This document shows positions 7,410 to 16,291 of a stretch of DNA of 64,000 nucleotides, piece by piece. The DNA is taken from the NCBI GenBank assembly GCA_017416145.1, contig JAFQDD010000022.1, positions 19,054-83,053 on the forward strand. Reading direction: 5' to 3'. The position numbers and the translations under genes were made by a program. Below the pieces are notes generated by a model. The model saw nothing but the letters and a program-made list of their open reading frames with translations. It did not search any database and was not told the DNA's origin. The stretch comes from Spirochaetaceae bacterium (GTDB lineage Bacteria > Spirochaetota > Spirochaetia > Treponematales > Treponemataceae). How positions within the stretch are numbered: the stretch's first letter is position 1; every line of letters starts with the position of its first letter.

Positions 7410-7618
7410 TGACTTTTTCAGAAGCTCGTCAAAATTTTGCTACGGCTTTAGACAGTTCAAAAAAAGATGGAGCGGTGATTATAAAAAGAGCAGATGGGTC
7501 AGTTTTTAAAATTACCCCAGAAATCCCAAAATCACCTTTTGAAGGTATAAAAACTTTGGCGGATATAAAAAAAGAAGAGATTTTCTTAGCTTTACGAGAA
7601 ACTCGAGAAGAAAACTGA
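7400..7618 (+). CDS. Phd/YefM-like antitoxin
   Basis: This 72-aa protein has an N-terminal FSEARQNFATALDSSKKDGAVIIKRADG segment matching the Phd/YefM DNA-binding fold. An acidic helical tail (ADIKKEEIFLALRETREEN) would wrap and inhibit the toxin. The start at 7400 is preceded by AAGGGGGA at ideal spacing; an alternative ATG at 7409 overlaps the toxin stop. Its own strong ribosome site, against none for the toxin, would help keep antitoxin in excess. Pairing a PIN toxin with a Phd-type antitoxin is known but less usual than VapB. Confidence 0.75.
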   Translation: MLVMTFSEARQNFATALDSSKKDGAVIIKRADGSVFKITPEIPKSPFEGIKTLADIKKEEIFLALRETREEN

Positions 7619-7671
7619 TTGTTTTTCTTAAAAAGACTTTTTATTTTTGAAAGATTTATTATACTAAAATC

Positions 7672-8688
7672 ATGAAAAAATCTATTTTGCCAATAATTTG
7701 TATTGTCTTTTCTCTTTTGATTTTTAGTTGTGGAAAGCCAACTCCTGTTTCTCGGCAAGAGATTGCTTTTGGAACAGTTTGTTCTATTACTTTGTATGAA
7801 AAAAACGCTGAAAAGGTTTTGGAACAATGTTTTCTTCGGCTCCAAGAATTAGATGATATTTTTAATGTAAATGAAGAAGAGTCTGATATTAATTTAATTA
7901 ATAAAATGGCAGGACTTGCTCCAGCAACTGTTTCTAAAGAAGCAATTTTTGTGCTTAAACAGGCAAAGGAATTTGCAAAGCTAACTAATGGCAACTTTGA
8001 CCCAACTATTGGGCCACTGGTGAAAGTTTGGAACATAAACGGTAAAAATCCAAAAGTGCCAAACCAGAGTAAGATTGATAAAGCTCGTGCTTTGGTAAAT
8101 TTTGAAAACTTGATATTAAACGAAAACACCAACACAGCTTATATTGAAAAAGATATGAGCCTTGATGTGGGGGGAATTGCAAAAGGCTTTGCTGCTGATG
8201 AAATGGTGAAAATCCTTTCAGAAAATGATATTACTTACGGGATAATAAATCTTGGAGGAAATATTTTTGCTTATGGAACAAAAAACACAGAAAAAAAGGG
8301 TGAAAGTTGGAATATTGGCATAAAAAATCCAATAAATCCCGAATTCGGTTCTGCTTTTTCTGTAAAAGTTAAAAACAAAACTGTGGTAACTTCTGGAAAT
8401 TACGAACGATTTTTTGAGGAAAATGGAGTTCGATATCATCATATAATTGATGTGAAGGATGGTTATCCGTGTCAAAATGGGATTGTGAGTTTTACGATTA
8501 TTGGTGATTCTTCGTTGATGGCAGATGCTTTGAGTACTAGCTGTTTTATTTTGGGAAAGGAAAAGGGTATTGAGCTTTTGGAAAGTCTTGGGATTCAGGG
8601 ATTTTGTGTTACTTCTGATAAAAAAGTCTATGCCACAAAGGATTTGGAAGCAAATTTAGTGATTTTGGATGATTCTTTTTCTTTCTAA
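7672..8688 (+). CDS. apbE: FAD:protein FMN transferase (ApbE/Ftp family)
   Basis: This 338-aa lipoprotein has lipobox IFSC (Cys20). The family covalently attaches FMN to Thr residues of Rnf/Nqr subunits and other periplasmic flavoproteins. The treponemal homologue Ftp also hydrolyses FAD. Visible motifs are FGTVCSITLY, GNFDPTIGPLVKVW, SLDVGGIAKGFAADEM, GIINLGGNIFAYG, VVTSGNYERFF and the Mg-binding DALSTSCFILG. It lies alone between the toxin-antitoxin pair and a convergent mscS gene. Length and motif order are normal. Confidence 0.9.
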   Translation: MKKSILPIICIVFSLLIFSCGKPTPVSRQEIAFGTVCSITLYEKNAEKVLEQCFLRLQELDDIFNVNEEESDINLINKMAGLAPATVSKEAIFVLKQAKEFAKLTNGNFDPTIGPLVKVWNINGKNPKVPNQSKIDKARALVNFENLILNENTNTAYIEKDMSLDVGGIAKGFAADEMVKILSENDITYGIINLGGNIFAYGTKNTEKKGESWNIGIKNPINPEFGSAFSVKVKNKTVVTSGNYERFFEENGVRYHHIIDVKDGYPCQNGIVSFTIIGDSSLMADALSTSCFILGKEKGIELLESLGIQGFCVTSDKKVYATKDLEANLVILDDSFSF

Positions 8689-8740
8689 AATTTTGGGAAT
8701 ATGCAATAGGTTGTTTATCAGCAACTAACCCGGATGTGGA

Positions 8741-8838
8741 GGGTGGAAAACTTGTTTTCCAGTAAAAGTTTTCTAAACTTTTACCGAAGTGAAAGCGGAG
8801 CCTGGAACAAGCCGGTGGGGAATCAGCTGTTCCAAAAA
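8741..8838. other. Tandem hairpins between convergent genes
   Basis: GGAAAAC/GTTTTCC and GTAAAAGTTT/AAACTTTTAC form two adjacent hairpins, followed by a GC-richer stretch ending in GGAACA...TGTTCC. They lie between the convergent apbE and mscS genes and may terminate both. The text after the hairpins (accgaag...gcggagcct) loosely resembles 43840-43862, so this may be a decayed intergenic repeat. Confidence 0.4.
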
Positions 8839-8840
8839 AA

Positions 8841-9632
8841 TTATTTTACTAAAACTAGTTTTTTGTACGGGATTTCGATGTTGTTGGCGTCTAGGGTTTC
8901 TTTTACGGTGATGAAGAGTTGGTTTTTGAAATCCATGTAGTTTTCGCTTTTTGTCCAAGCGGCTAGGGTGAGTTTGATGCCTGAGTCTTCGAAACTTTCA
9001 ATAAAAACTTGTGGTTCTGGCTTTGGAATGTGGAGGCTGCATTGTTGTGGCACGTTTTTTAGTAATTCTACTGCGGATTTTAGGTCTGCGTCGTAGGAAA
9101 TTGTGACGCTGAGACTGAATCGTCTGATGGGGAAATAGCTACTGTTTTTTAGGTTGGCGTTGATGATGGTTTCGTTTGGGATTCGGATGTATTGGTTATC
9201 AGGGGTGTGAATGCGAACGGAAAGCATATTGATTGAGTCGATGGTACCAGCTTCTGTTCCGATTGTGATATAGTCTCCAACGGTAAGTGCGTGTTCTGTG
9301 AGTAGAAAAAGTCCGCTGATGATGTTGCTGAATGAGGTTTGGGCTGCAAAACCGATGGCGATTCCGGCAATTCCAGCGGCTCCAAAAAGGGCTGTAAGTT
9401 TGATGTTAAATAAGCCTAAAATCAAAAAGATGATAATCACGTAAAATGCGTATTTTATAAGCTTGGTGACCAAGTAACTAGAGTTTGGCTTCATTTTTGG
9501 ATAAGCAAATTTTTTTAGTATTTTTGTTAAAACTATATAAGAAATTATAAAGATTCCGATGCCTATTCCGCCAAAAATGAATCGCTGGATTACAGCTGGT
9601 GTAAATAAATCTGATAATATGTTCTTGTCCAT
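8841..9632 (-). CDS. Small-conductance mechanosensitive channel (MscS family)
   Basis: This 263-aa inner-membrane channel opens under membrane tension to release solutes during hypo-osmotic shock. Three transmembrane segments lie at about 15-35, 58-80 and 84-110. The third has the packed Gly/Ala pore helix LFGAAGIAGIAIGFAAQTSF. The MscS beta domain follows (GDYITIGTEAGTIDSINMLS, IRIPNETIINANLKN) and the C-terminal alpha/beta domain completes the vestibule. The length is close to E. coli MscS. Confidence 0.9.
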   Translation of the reverse strand: MDKNILSDLFTPAVIQRFIFGGIGIGIFIISYIVLTKILKKFAYPKMKPNSSYLVTKLIKYAFYVIIIFLILGLFNIKLTALFGAAGIAGIAIGFAAQTSFSNIISGLFLLTEHALTVGDYITIGTEAGTIDSINMLSVRIHTPDNQYIRIPNETIINANLKNSSYFPIRRFSLSVTISYDADLKSAVELLKNVPQQCSLHIPKPEPQVFIESFEDSGIKLTLAAWTKSENYMDFKNQLFITVKETLDANNIEIPYKKLVLVK

Positions 9633-9665
9633 TTTTGAAATATACTTAGAAAATTATGCTAAAGG

Positions 9666-10307
9666 CTAGTTTTTTGCACAAAGGTGGCTTATTGGGCATT
9701 CTTCGCATTTTGGGTTTCGGGCTGTGCAAATGTAGCGGCCGTGTAAGATTAGCCAGTGGTGGGCGTGTTCTAAGTATTGGGCTGGAATTCGCTTTAAGAG
9801 AGATTTTTCTACTTCAAGAGGAGTTGTTCCTTCTGCAAGGCCGATTTTTGGGCTGATTCTAAGTAGGTGAGTATCCACTGGCATGGTGGGTTTGTTGAAT
9901 ATGACGTTTAGAACCACGTTGGCTGTTTTTCGCCCAACACCGGGGAGCTTTTCTAAATCCTCGCGGTTGTCTGGCACTGTGGAGTTAAAGTCTGATATCA
10001 ACATTTTGCTCATGGCAATTACGTGTTTTGCTTTGTTTTTGTAAAGCCCAATGGATTTTATGTAGGAAACAAGTTTTTCTTCTCCAAGGGCTGCCATTTT
10101 TTCTGGAGTGTCTGCAATTTTAAAAAGAGCTTCTGTGGCTTTATTTACGCTTTTGTCTGTGGTTTGGGCAGAAAGAGCCACTGCCACCAAAAGTGTGAAG
10201 GGATTTGAGTAATTTAATTCTGATTTTGGTGCAGGGTTTAGTTTTTTAAAAATCTCGAAAACTTCAATAATTTGGTTTTCTGAAAGTAAAACAAAGTTGT
10301 TGGACAT
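9666..10307 (-). CDS. nth: Endonuclease III (DNA glycosylase/AP lyase)
   Basis: This 213-aa base-excision repair enzyme removes oxidised pyrimidines and cuts the abasic site. The HhH-GPD core is clear: LSAQTTDKSVNKAT, the helix-hairpin-helix LPGVGRKTANVVL with the catalytic lysine, and VDTHLLR with the catalytic aspartate. The C-terminal iron-sulfur ligands are in the C-X6-C-X2-C-X5-C pattern (CTARNPKCEECPISHLC). A micro-lipoprotein gene ends 8 bp upstream, with its stop codon overlapping the nth ribosome-binding sequence. Confidence 0.95.
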   Translation of the reverse strand: MSNNFVLLSENQIIEVFEIFKKLNPAPKSELNYSNPFTLLVAVALSAQTTDKSVNKATEALFKIADTPEKMAALGEEKLVSYIKSIGLYKNKAKHVIAMSKMLISDFNSTVPDNREDLEKLPGVGRKTANVVLNVIFNKPTMPVDTHLLRISPKIGLAEGTTPLEVEKSLLKRIPAQYLEHAHHWLILHGRYICTARNPKCEECPISHLCAKN

Positions 10308-10315
10308 AAAAAATC

Positions 10316-10465
10316 CTATTTATTAAAATTAAAAGAAAGTTCAAAGACTGCTGTTTCAGAACTTTCTATTATTTCACTTGGAGCGTTGGATTCTACAGAT
10401 TTTGTTGCACAGGAAAAAAAGCACAACACAAAAAAAGATAAAAGCAAAAGAAAGAGTTTTTTCAT
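10316..10465 (-). CDS. Small lipoprotein (49 aa) in operon with nth
   Basis: The peptide starts MKKLFLLLLSFFVLCFFSC and has a clear lipobox (FFSC, Cys19), followed by a 31-residue acidic, serine-rich mature part (ATKSVESNAPSEIIESSETA). The start follows a GAGGTTTATGGA sequence. The stop TAG is part of the nth Shine-Dalgarno region (TAGGATTTTTTATG), so translation of the two is likely coupled. Its function is unknown; its size is like Lpp/entericidin-type lipopeptides. Confidence 0.6.
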   Translation of the reverse strand: MKKLFLLLLSFFVLCFFSCATKSVESNAPSEIIESSETAVFELSFNFNK

Positions 10466-10700
10466 TCCATAAACCTCATATTGCTTTTCAGTTTAACACA
10501 AATTATGAAAAAGGGTAAGGCTATCAAAAATCTTAGAATAACAGAATGAATTTTTTATCCATTTTGACATTATTTTAGCAAAAAATTATTTTACTTATAA
10601 AAAAACTATAAATATCCGAAAAGAAATTGAGATGTACAAAATTTGTATTATAATTTTATACATCAGTGGAGAGATTAAATATATTGGAGATTTAGACATT

Positions 10701-12785
10701 ATGGAAGAAAACAAAAAGATTGTATCTGCACCTAAAAAACAGAAAAAATCTTCTGTATATATGTTGTTATACATTATCCTAATTTGTGGGATTATGATTT
10801 TTTCTGGAGCTATTCTGTTTACTGTTTACTCAAACTTGCAAAATGGACTTGTTCAGTATTTTGAAGAAGAAGTATCTGGTGATGCTGAATCAATTTTAGG
10901 ATACATCGATGAGATGTTAGAGGATGATGTAAATCTTGCAAAATATATCTCTTCATCTGTTACTACACAGTTTAGATTGAATGGAATGGATTATTCAGTT
11001 CTTGAGGTTGTTGCTGGAACTGCAGTTGAATACTTTGGTGTAACAAATGTTGTATTCACAGACAAAGCTGGAAATCAAATTTCATCTTCAGAATATGGAA
11101 CTCTTAAATTTACATCTGGAATATCAAAAGCTGCTATGGGACAAACCTATAAAATGCTTGTAAAAGATGGTGAAGATTTTGCTGGTGTTGTTTCTTATCC
11201 AATATATATCGATGGAAAAGTTGAAGCTGTTGTTACAATGAGTAAGCCAATTTCAAATCAAGCTTTTGTTGAACATTTTAGTGATTATATGAATGTTGTA
11301 ATGACTGTTTTCGATAAAGACAAACGTATTTATACAACTCTTGAAGGAATGCAAGGGACAACTATTGCGGATGCAACTCCAATAAGAAATGCTGAAAATG
11401 GAAAATCCACAACATTAAAAACAGAAATAGGTGGATTACCATATATTGCTCACTATTTCCCTGTAAATGATGCTAATGGAAAATTTTTGACAACTCTTTT
11501 TGTTGCAAAGCCATTTTCTGTAGCAACAAGTCTTACTGGTATGATTTTTGGGACATTAGCAATTGTTATCGTTGTTTTTACAATCATAATCATTATGGTA
11601 ATAATCATTGCTATAGCAAGATTGATAAAAGCTCCTGTTAAGCGAGTAACTGATGCGATTTACAACTTGTCCTCTGGTGAAGCTGACTTAACAATGCGTC
11701 TACCTATTAACGGAAATAATGAATTTACAACTCTTAGTGAGGGTGTAAACAAATTTATTGAATTGTTATACGGAATTATCAAAGACTTGGCAAAAGCAAA
11801 TGACGAATTAAGAGCAGCCAGTCTTGAACTTGGAACAAATGCACAACAAGCTGCTAGTGCTACTGCTGAGATTATGGCAAATATTGAATCAGTTCGTCGC
11901 CAATCTCAAAACCAGTCTGGTGCTGTTGATAATACTTCTGCTGTATTAAACAAACAGTTTAAGAATGTTGAATATTTGAGTGGACTTATTACAGAACAAA
12001 ATGCTGGTATTTCAGAATCTTCTGTTGCTATTGAAGAAATGTTAGGCAATATTTCTTCTGTAACAAATTCTGTACGAAAAATGTCTGGCAATTTCAAAGA
12101 GTTAAGTGTAACTGTTGAAGATGGTCGTGCAAAACTAAATAATGTTGACCAGAAAATCAACCAAATTGCTGAGCAATCAAATATGCTTATTCAAGCTAAC
12201 CAGATGATTTCTCAAATTGCATCTCAAACCAACTTGTTGGCAATGAATGCTGCAATTGAGGCAGCTCACGCAGGTGATGCAGGAAAAGGTTTCTCTGTTG
12301 TTGCTGACGAAATTAGAAAACTTGCAGAAAATTCTAGTGCTCAATCAAAGATTATTTCTGGTGAGCTAAAGAGTATTTCAGGTTCTATTAAAGACGTTGT
12401 AACACTTTCCCATGATTCTTACACAGCTTTCGGTGAAATTGTTAATCACCTTGATACAACTGATATTATTCTTCGAGAAATTAACGGTGCTATGGAAGAA
12501 CAAGAAATTGCTTCAAAACAAGTATTTGATTCTCTAAGCACAATGAAAGAGCAATCTGTTCAAGTTAATGAAAAAGCAGATGATATGAATCGTGGAACAC
12601 AGGCTGTTGTAAAAGATATGGACAATGTTCTTCAGATTTCTGCAACAATTCTTGGAAGTATGGACGAAATGGCCGCTGGTGCCCAAGAAATTGGAACTGC
12701 AACTCAAGGTGTATCTAACTTGGCTGTTAAGACAAAAGATAATATTGATATTATGAACGATCAAATCAATAGATTTAAGTTGTAA
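10701..12785 (+). CDS. Methyl-accepting chemotaxis protein
   Basis: This chemoreceptor is about 694 aa. The chosen start is [11 protein letters not shown]; the frame is open back to 10632, but that stretch is not receptor-like. TM1 is at about 20-45, followed by a periplasmic Cache-like sensor domain (to about 285), TM2 (about 295-325, [20 protein letters not shown]) and HAMP (to about 380). A long signalling coiled coil has the conserved hairpin tip [20 protein letters not shown]. It signals through CheA/CheW to the flagella; a cheW gene lies at 48531. The ligand cannot be told from the sequence. Confidence 0.92.
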   Translation: MEENKKIVSAPKKQKKSSVYMLLYIILICGIMIFSGAILFTVYSNLQNGLVQYFEEEVSGDAESILGYIDEMLEDDVNLAKYISSSVTTQFRLNGMDYSVLEVVAGTAVEYFGVTNVVFTDKAGNQISSSEYGTLKFTSGISKAAMGQTYKMLVKDGEDFAGVVSYPIYIDGKVEAVVTMSKPISNQAFVEHFSDYMNVVMTVFDKDKRIYTTLEGMQGTTIADATPIRNAENGKSTTLKTEIGGLPYIAHYFPVNDANGKFLTTLFVAKPFSVATSLTGMIFGTLAIVIVVFTIIIIMVIIIAIARLIKAPVKRVTDAIYNLSSGEADLTMRLPINGNNEFTTLSEGVNKFIELLYGIIKDLAKANDELRAASLELGTNAQQAASATAEIMANIESVRRQSQNQSGAVDNTSAVLNKQFKNVEYLSGLITEQNAGISESSVAIEEMLGNISSVTNSVRKMSGNFKELSVTVEDGRAKLNNVDQKINQIAEQSNMLIQANQMISQIASQTNLLAMNAAIEAAHAGDAGKGFSVVADEIRKLAENSSAQSKIISGELKSISGSIKDVVTLSHDSYTAFGEIVNHLDTTDIILREINGAMEEQEIASKQVFDSLSTMKEQSVQVNEKADDMNRGTQAVVKDMDNVLQISATILGSMDEMAAGAQEIGTATQGVSNLAVKTKDNIDIMNDQINRFKL

Positions 12786-12812
12786 GATAATTTATCCCCC
12801 TTCCTCAAACTT

Positions 12813-12846
12813 AAGGCTATCTAGTTTTTGCTAGGTAGCCTTTTTT
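12813..12846 (+). terminator. Terminator of the chemoreceptor gene
   Basis: AAGGCTATCTAG and CTAGGTAGCCTT pair with one wobble/mismatch around a 6-nt loop and run into T6, 27 bp after the stop. Confidence 0.85.
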
Positions 12847-13086
12847 CTTGAAAATTAGTTTTTCTAACACAAATCTAACCAAATCTTTACTAAAATCTAA
12901 GAGTAAAATAATATTTTTATATTTCCATTAGTCCGAAAAAATATTATATCATAAATATAGATATTTCTTTGAAATCAAAGAAATTAGCAGATTTAAAAAA
13001 GTTGTTTTCTTAAGGCGAGTTAAGGGATTTTGCGAAAGCAGCCCTTAACCACCGATTCTGCTAAAGAAATTTAACAGGAGACTAAT
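12847..13086 (+). promoter_or_regulatory. Leader region of the PepSY-like gene with a hairpin
   Basis: This AT-rich gap holds no gene. Near its end GTTAAGGG (13019-13026) and CCCTTAAC (13042-13049) form an 8-bp stem with a 15-nt loop. A good ribosome site (AACAGGAG) precedes the next ATG. The hairpin may act on the mRNA leader. No known riboswitch class is recognised. Confidence 0.35.
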
Positions 13087-13503
13087 ATGAAAAAAGTTTT
13101 TGTACCATTTTGCTTTGTGGCTATGGCTGCCTTTGCCTGTGGAGCTAGTAGCACAACATTAAGTGAACTTCCTTCAACAGCTCAAGTTTTCTTAAAAGAA
13201 TATTTCCCAGATTTTGCGGTTTCTTTTGTTGAAAACGATGATGATGAATATGAAGTAACACTTTCAAACAACATAAAAATTGATTTTGATAAGCGGGGAA
13301 GATGGAAAAGTATTTCTGCAAATGTAAGTTTGCCACTAGAAATTTTGCCTGTTCAAGCTCGAGAATATTTAGAAGCTAATTATCCAAATCAAATTGTTGT
13401 AGAAATTGATAGAGAAGGTTCGGGATATGAGGTAACTTTGCAAAATAGACTTGATGTTCATTTTGCTCAAGACGGAAGTTTTTTGAGAGTGGATTCTGAC
13501 TAA
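13087..13503 (+). CDS. PepSY-like (DUF2874) secreted protein
   Basis: This 138-aa exported protein has a signal peptide ending near AAFAC, which could also be a loose lipobox (Cys18). Two tandem PepSY-like units follow. The first has LPSTAQVFLKEYFPDF and YEVTLSNNIKIDFDKRGRW. The second has LPVQAREYLEANYPNQ and YEVTLQNRLDVHFAQDGSF. Such units are common in Bacteroidetes and treponemes as small periplasmic proteins, and their function is not established. It is a single gene with its own terminator. Confidence 0.7.
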   Translation: MKKVFVPFCFVAMAAFACGASSTTLSELPSTAQVFLKEYFPDFAVSFVENDDDEYEVTLSNNIKIDFDKRGRWKSISANVSLPLEILPVQAREYLEANYPNQIVVEIDREGSGYEVTLQNRLDVHFAQDGSFLRVDSD

Positions 13504-13544
13504 AAGAAAATTTTATTCCATAAGTAATTGATTTTCAAAAAACT

Positions 13545-13580
13545 GGCTGATTAGAGTTTAGTCTTTAATCAGCTTTTTTT
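13545..13580 (+). terminator. Terminator of the PepSY-like gene
   Basis: GCTGATTA (13545-13552) and TAATCAGC (13566-13573) form an 8-bp stem followed by T7. Confidence 0.85.
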
Positions 13581-13653
13581 ATCTAAAAAGGATTTTCCTA
13601 GTAAAAACCATTCTTGTGTTGTATAATATTAACAAAGTTTTTAAGGTGGGAAA

Positions 13654-16287
13654 ATGAAAACAAAGAAAAAAAATCCTTTTTTATCAGTTTTAAAAGTTTT
13701 TCTGATTGTTCTATTAGTTTTGGTTGCTGTTGTTGCAATTTGGTGTACTTTCTCAGCATTTAATAAAAAAGATGTGATTTCTTTACTTCCAAATGATTAT
13801 TCGGTTTATATTAAAACAGAATCTTTATGGGATGCCCTAAATCCTATTGTAGATTTACAAGTTGCAGACGTAATATTATCTGCTCCAGAATTGTCAAAAG
13901 CTAGAGGAGCTTTGATTTCTTTTAGGCAATCTCCTTTGCGAAATAATAAATACATTGATTTTGCAGCCTCTCGTCCTGTGGATGTAGGAATCTATATGAA
14001 CGAAAATGTTCCAAGTATTCTTGGAATAATTGATATGGGTGTCTTTTCTGCAGCTTCTCGACTTGCAAAAGTAGTTTTACCTATGTTCAAAGTGAAAGGG
14101 CTTTCTTTGGTTAAAACAGAAAATGATTATTATTTTGAATATGCTACTCCAGAGGGAGAGCCAGTTGCTTTTATAAAACCTTATTACAATACTGTGGTTT
14201 TTAGTACAAACAAGGATTTGCTGTTGAAATCTTGTGCTGGAAATAATGAAGCAAATTATACAGAAGAAGAAATCGAATTATTAACAAAAAAAATTGATGA
14301 TCCGATAAAAATTATTGCAGATGCTAGAAGTTTGACAGAATCTTTTACAGAAAATGAACCAACTTTGAGCAAAATGACAAATTTGCTTAGTCAAGAAACA
14401 AAGGCTCTTATTTCTTTGGATATAAAGGATTCTGAAATTTACGCAAAGGCTGATATTCCACTGGAAGCAAATCTTTTAAATGTGGATACAAGTTTGCAGG
14501 GTGTAAATGCTTTGCTAAATCAAAGTTCGTCAATGCCACAACTTTTGGGACACTTAAGCAACATTGTTCAATATTATACAATTATAAATGCAGGAACTTT
14601 GGAACAAATAACTCAGGCGGTTTTCCCAATTATTCCTGAGGATGTTGATATTAACTCTTTGTGGAAAACTGGAAATTCTTTGTCAAAGACATTTTTTTCT
14701 CTTACTTTGGAAGAACTTTTGTTTTCTTGGACTGGAAAAGAATGTGCCGCTGTTGGAATCGAAGGATTAAATGCACCAGTTTTTGTTTTGCAAATTAAAG
14801 ATGAAGCAAAACGGCGTGAAGTTTTTGATAATGTGTTATCATCAATTATTTTTCATGATGATACAAGTTTAATATTAAACGGGTTGCGGCTTCCAAAGAT
14901 TTATTTCCCAAGCTTTATCCAAAATATTCTAAAGGCTTTTAAAATCAATTTGCCAAATCCATATTATCTTGTTCACAACGGATTTGTGTATTTTTCAGAA
15001 TCTCCAGAAGTTCTTTCTTCAATTTACACTTCTTCAGTAAATGAAAGTCGAATTTCTTCAAATCCAAACTGGCAAGTGGTTTCTGAAAAACAGGGACTGG
15101 AATCTAGTTTAAGTTTGTTTTATGACTTGGAGAGAAGCGAACCGTTTTTTGTTCGTGGAGACAACGTAATTTCAAAGGTTTTGGAATTATATACAATTGG
15201 TAGATGCGATATTAGCGTTAAAAATTCTGTATTGACATTTCAATTATCAGTTGCATCTCGTCCTTCTGGGCAAATTAGAAAAATCTCGGGTTTCCCAATT
15301 TCTCTTGAAGGAAAAGCAAATCAGTTGCAATTAGAAAAGACTGAAAAACCATCTCATATTTTCTGGGTGGAAAATAATAAAACTGTAAAATCTATGAATA
15401 TCAATTCTACAGAAATTCTGGAACTGGAAATGCCTTCTGATGTTTATATTGTTGCGGCTGAAACTGAAAATAAAGAGGCTGGAGTTTTGTGGGCGGTTAC
15501 TAATGAAGGTGGCGTTTATAGTTTATCTAGTAATTTGTCAATTTTGGATGGATTCCCTATTTTACTTGATTCAAAACCTTCAACCAAACCAGTTGTGAGA
15601 AAAAATACTTTGATTATTCCATTGGAAAATAAAAAAATATGTGTTGTAAATGAAGATAAATCAAAGGAATATTTAGAAATCCCTGAATTAAATGGTAGTA
15701 TTTTAGCAAGTCCAACAATTTTAAATGATAAAATCGCATTTTATGACAAAGGATTCCTTGGAAAAGTTCACGTAATTGGTTCTGAATCAAAAAATGAATA
15801 CAATGTTTTGGGAATTGCCTTTGGGTCTCCAGCTCTTATGGAAAAAGACGGAGAAACTTACACAGCTTTTATTACTCAAGCGGGAGGACTTTCAATTTGG
15901 TGTGATAAAGAAGGAAAAGTTGGATTCCCATTGGAAAAGAGAATTTGGGGAATCTACTTTTTAAATGTAATAAGTAACGGAAATTATTTTTATGCTTTAA
16001 CATCAGATGGAATGTTCCATAGAATTTCCTTGGACGGAGGAATTATTTCTGTGAGAATTCCAAATGCAACGGCAAAGGAAGCTAGTTTAACAGCTGTGAA
16101 TTCAAATATTTATATTGGAATTGATGGAAATGTAATTTATGGATTTAATGAAAATCTAGAATTACTACAGGGATTCCCGATTACTGGCACTGGAGTTCCT
16201 GTTTTTGCTGATGCAAACGGTGATGGAAACTTGGATTGTTTTGCTCTAACAATTGATAATAAACTAAATGCTTGGAATTTGAGGTAA
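13654..16287 (+). CDS. Large membrane-anchored envelope protein with C-terminal propeller-like repeats
   Basis: This 877-aa protein has one N-terminal transmembrane anchor (about 12-33, VLKVFLIVLLVLVAVVAIW), so most of it lies in the periplasm. Residues about 40-540 contain a repeated DUF3352-like pattern (SLLPNDYSVYIKTESLWDAL, LLSWTGKECAAVGIEG). The C-terminal 330 residues look like a beta-propeller of about seven blades (ILDGFPILLDSKPSTKPVV, LLQGFPITGTGVPVFADANG) with an FG-GAP-like DANGDGNLD calcium loop. It is followed 4 bp later by a lipoprotein gene. The function is unknown; an envelope assembly role is possible. Confidence 0.6.
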   Translation: MKTKKKNPFLSVLKVFLIVLLVLVAVVAIWCTFSAFNKKDVISLLPNDYSVYIKTESLWDALNPIVDLQVADVILSAPELSKARGALISFRQSPLRNNKYIDFAASRPVDVGIYMNENVPSILGIIDMGVFSAASRLAKVVLPMFKVKGLSLVKTENDYYFEYATPEGEPVAFIKPYYNTVVFSTNKDLLLKSCAGNNEANYTEEEIELLTKKIDDPIKIIADARSLTESFTENEPTLSKMTNLLSQETKALISLDIKDSEIYAKADIPLEANLLNVDTSLQGVNALLNQSSSMPQLLGHLSNIVQYYTIINAGTLEQITQAVFPIIPEDVDINSLWKTGNSLSKTFFSLTLEELLFSWTGKECAAVGIEGLNAPVFVLQIKDEAKRREVFDNVLSSIIFHDDTSLILNGLRLPKIYFPSFIQNILKAFKINLPNPYYLVHNGFVYFSESPEVLSSIYTSSVNESRISSNPNWQVVSEKQGLESSLSLFYDLERSEPFFVRGDNVISKVLELYTIGRCDISVKNSVLTFQLSVASRPSGQIRKISGFPISLEGKANQLQLEKTEKPSHIFWVENNKTVKSMNINSTEILELEMPSDVYIVAAETENKEAGVLWAVTNEGGVYSLSSNLSILDGFPILLDSKPSTKPVVRKNTLIIPLENKKICVVNEDKSKEYLEIPELNGSILASPTILNDKIAFYDKGFLGKVHVIGSESKNEYNVLGIAFGSPALMEKDGETYTAFITQAGGLSIWCDKEGKVGFPLEKRIWGIYFLNVISNGNYFYALTSDGMFHRISLDGGIISVRIPNATAKEASLTAVNSNIYIGIDGNVIYGFNENLELLQGFPITGTGVPVFADANGDGNLDCFALTIDNKLNAWNLR

Positions 16288-16291
16288 AATT

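Noticed and set aside
8734..8940. 68-codon frame overlapping the end of mscS
   Set aside because: It runs through two hairpins and then antisense to mscS; there is no coding evidence.
10632..10700. Longer N-terminus of the chemoreceptor
   Set aside because: The added residues look like translated promoter DNA. A positively charged start followed by TM1 fits the ATG at 10701.
12850..13086. Riboswitch upstream of the PepSY-like gene
   Set aside because: Only one short hairpin is present; no motif of a known riboswitch class can be recognised.
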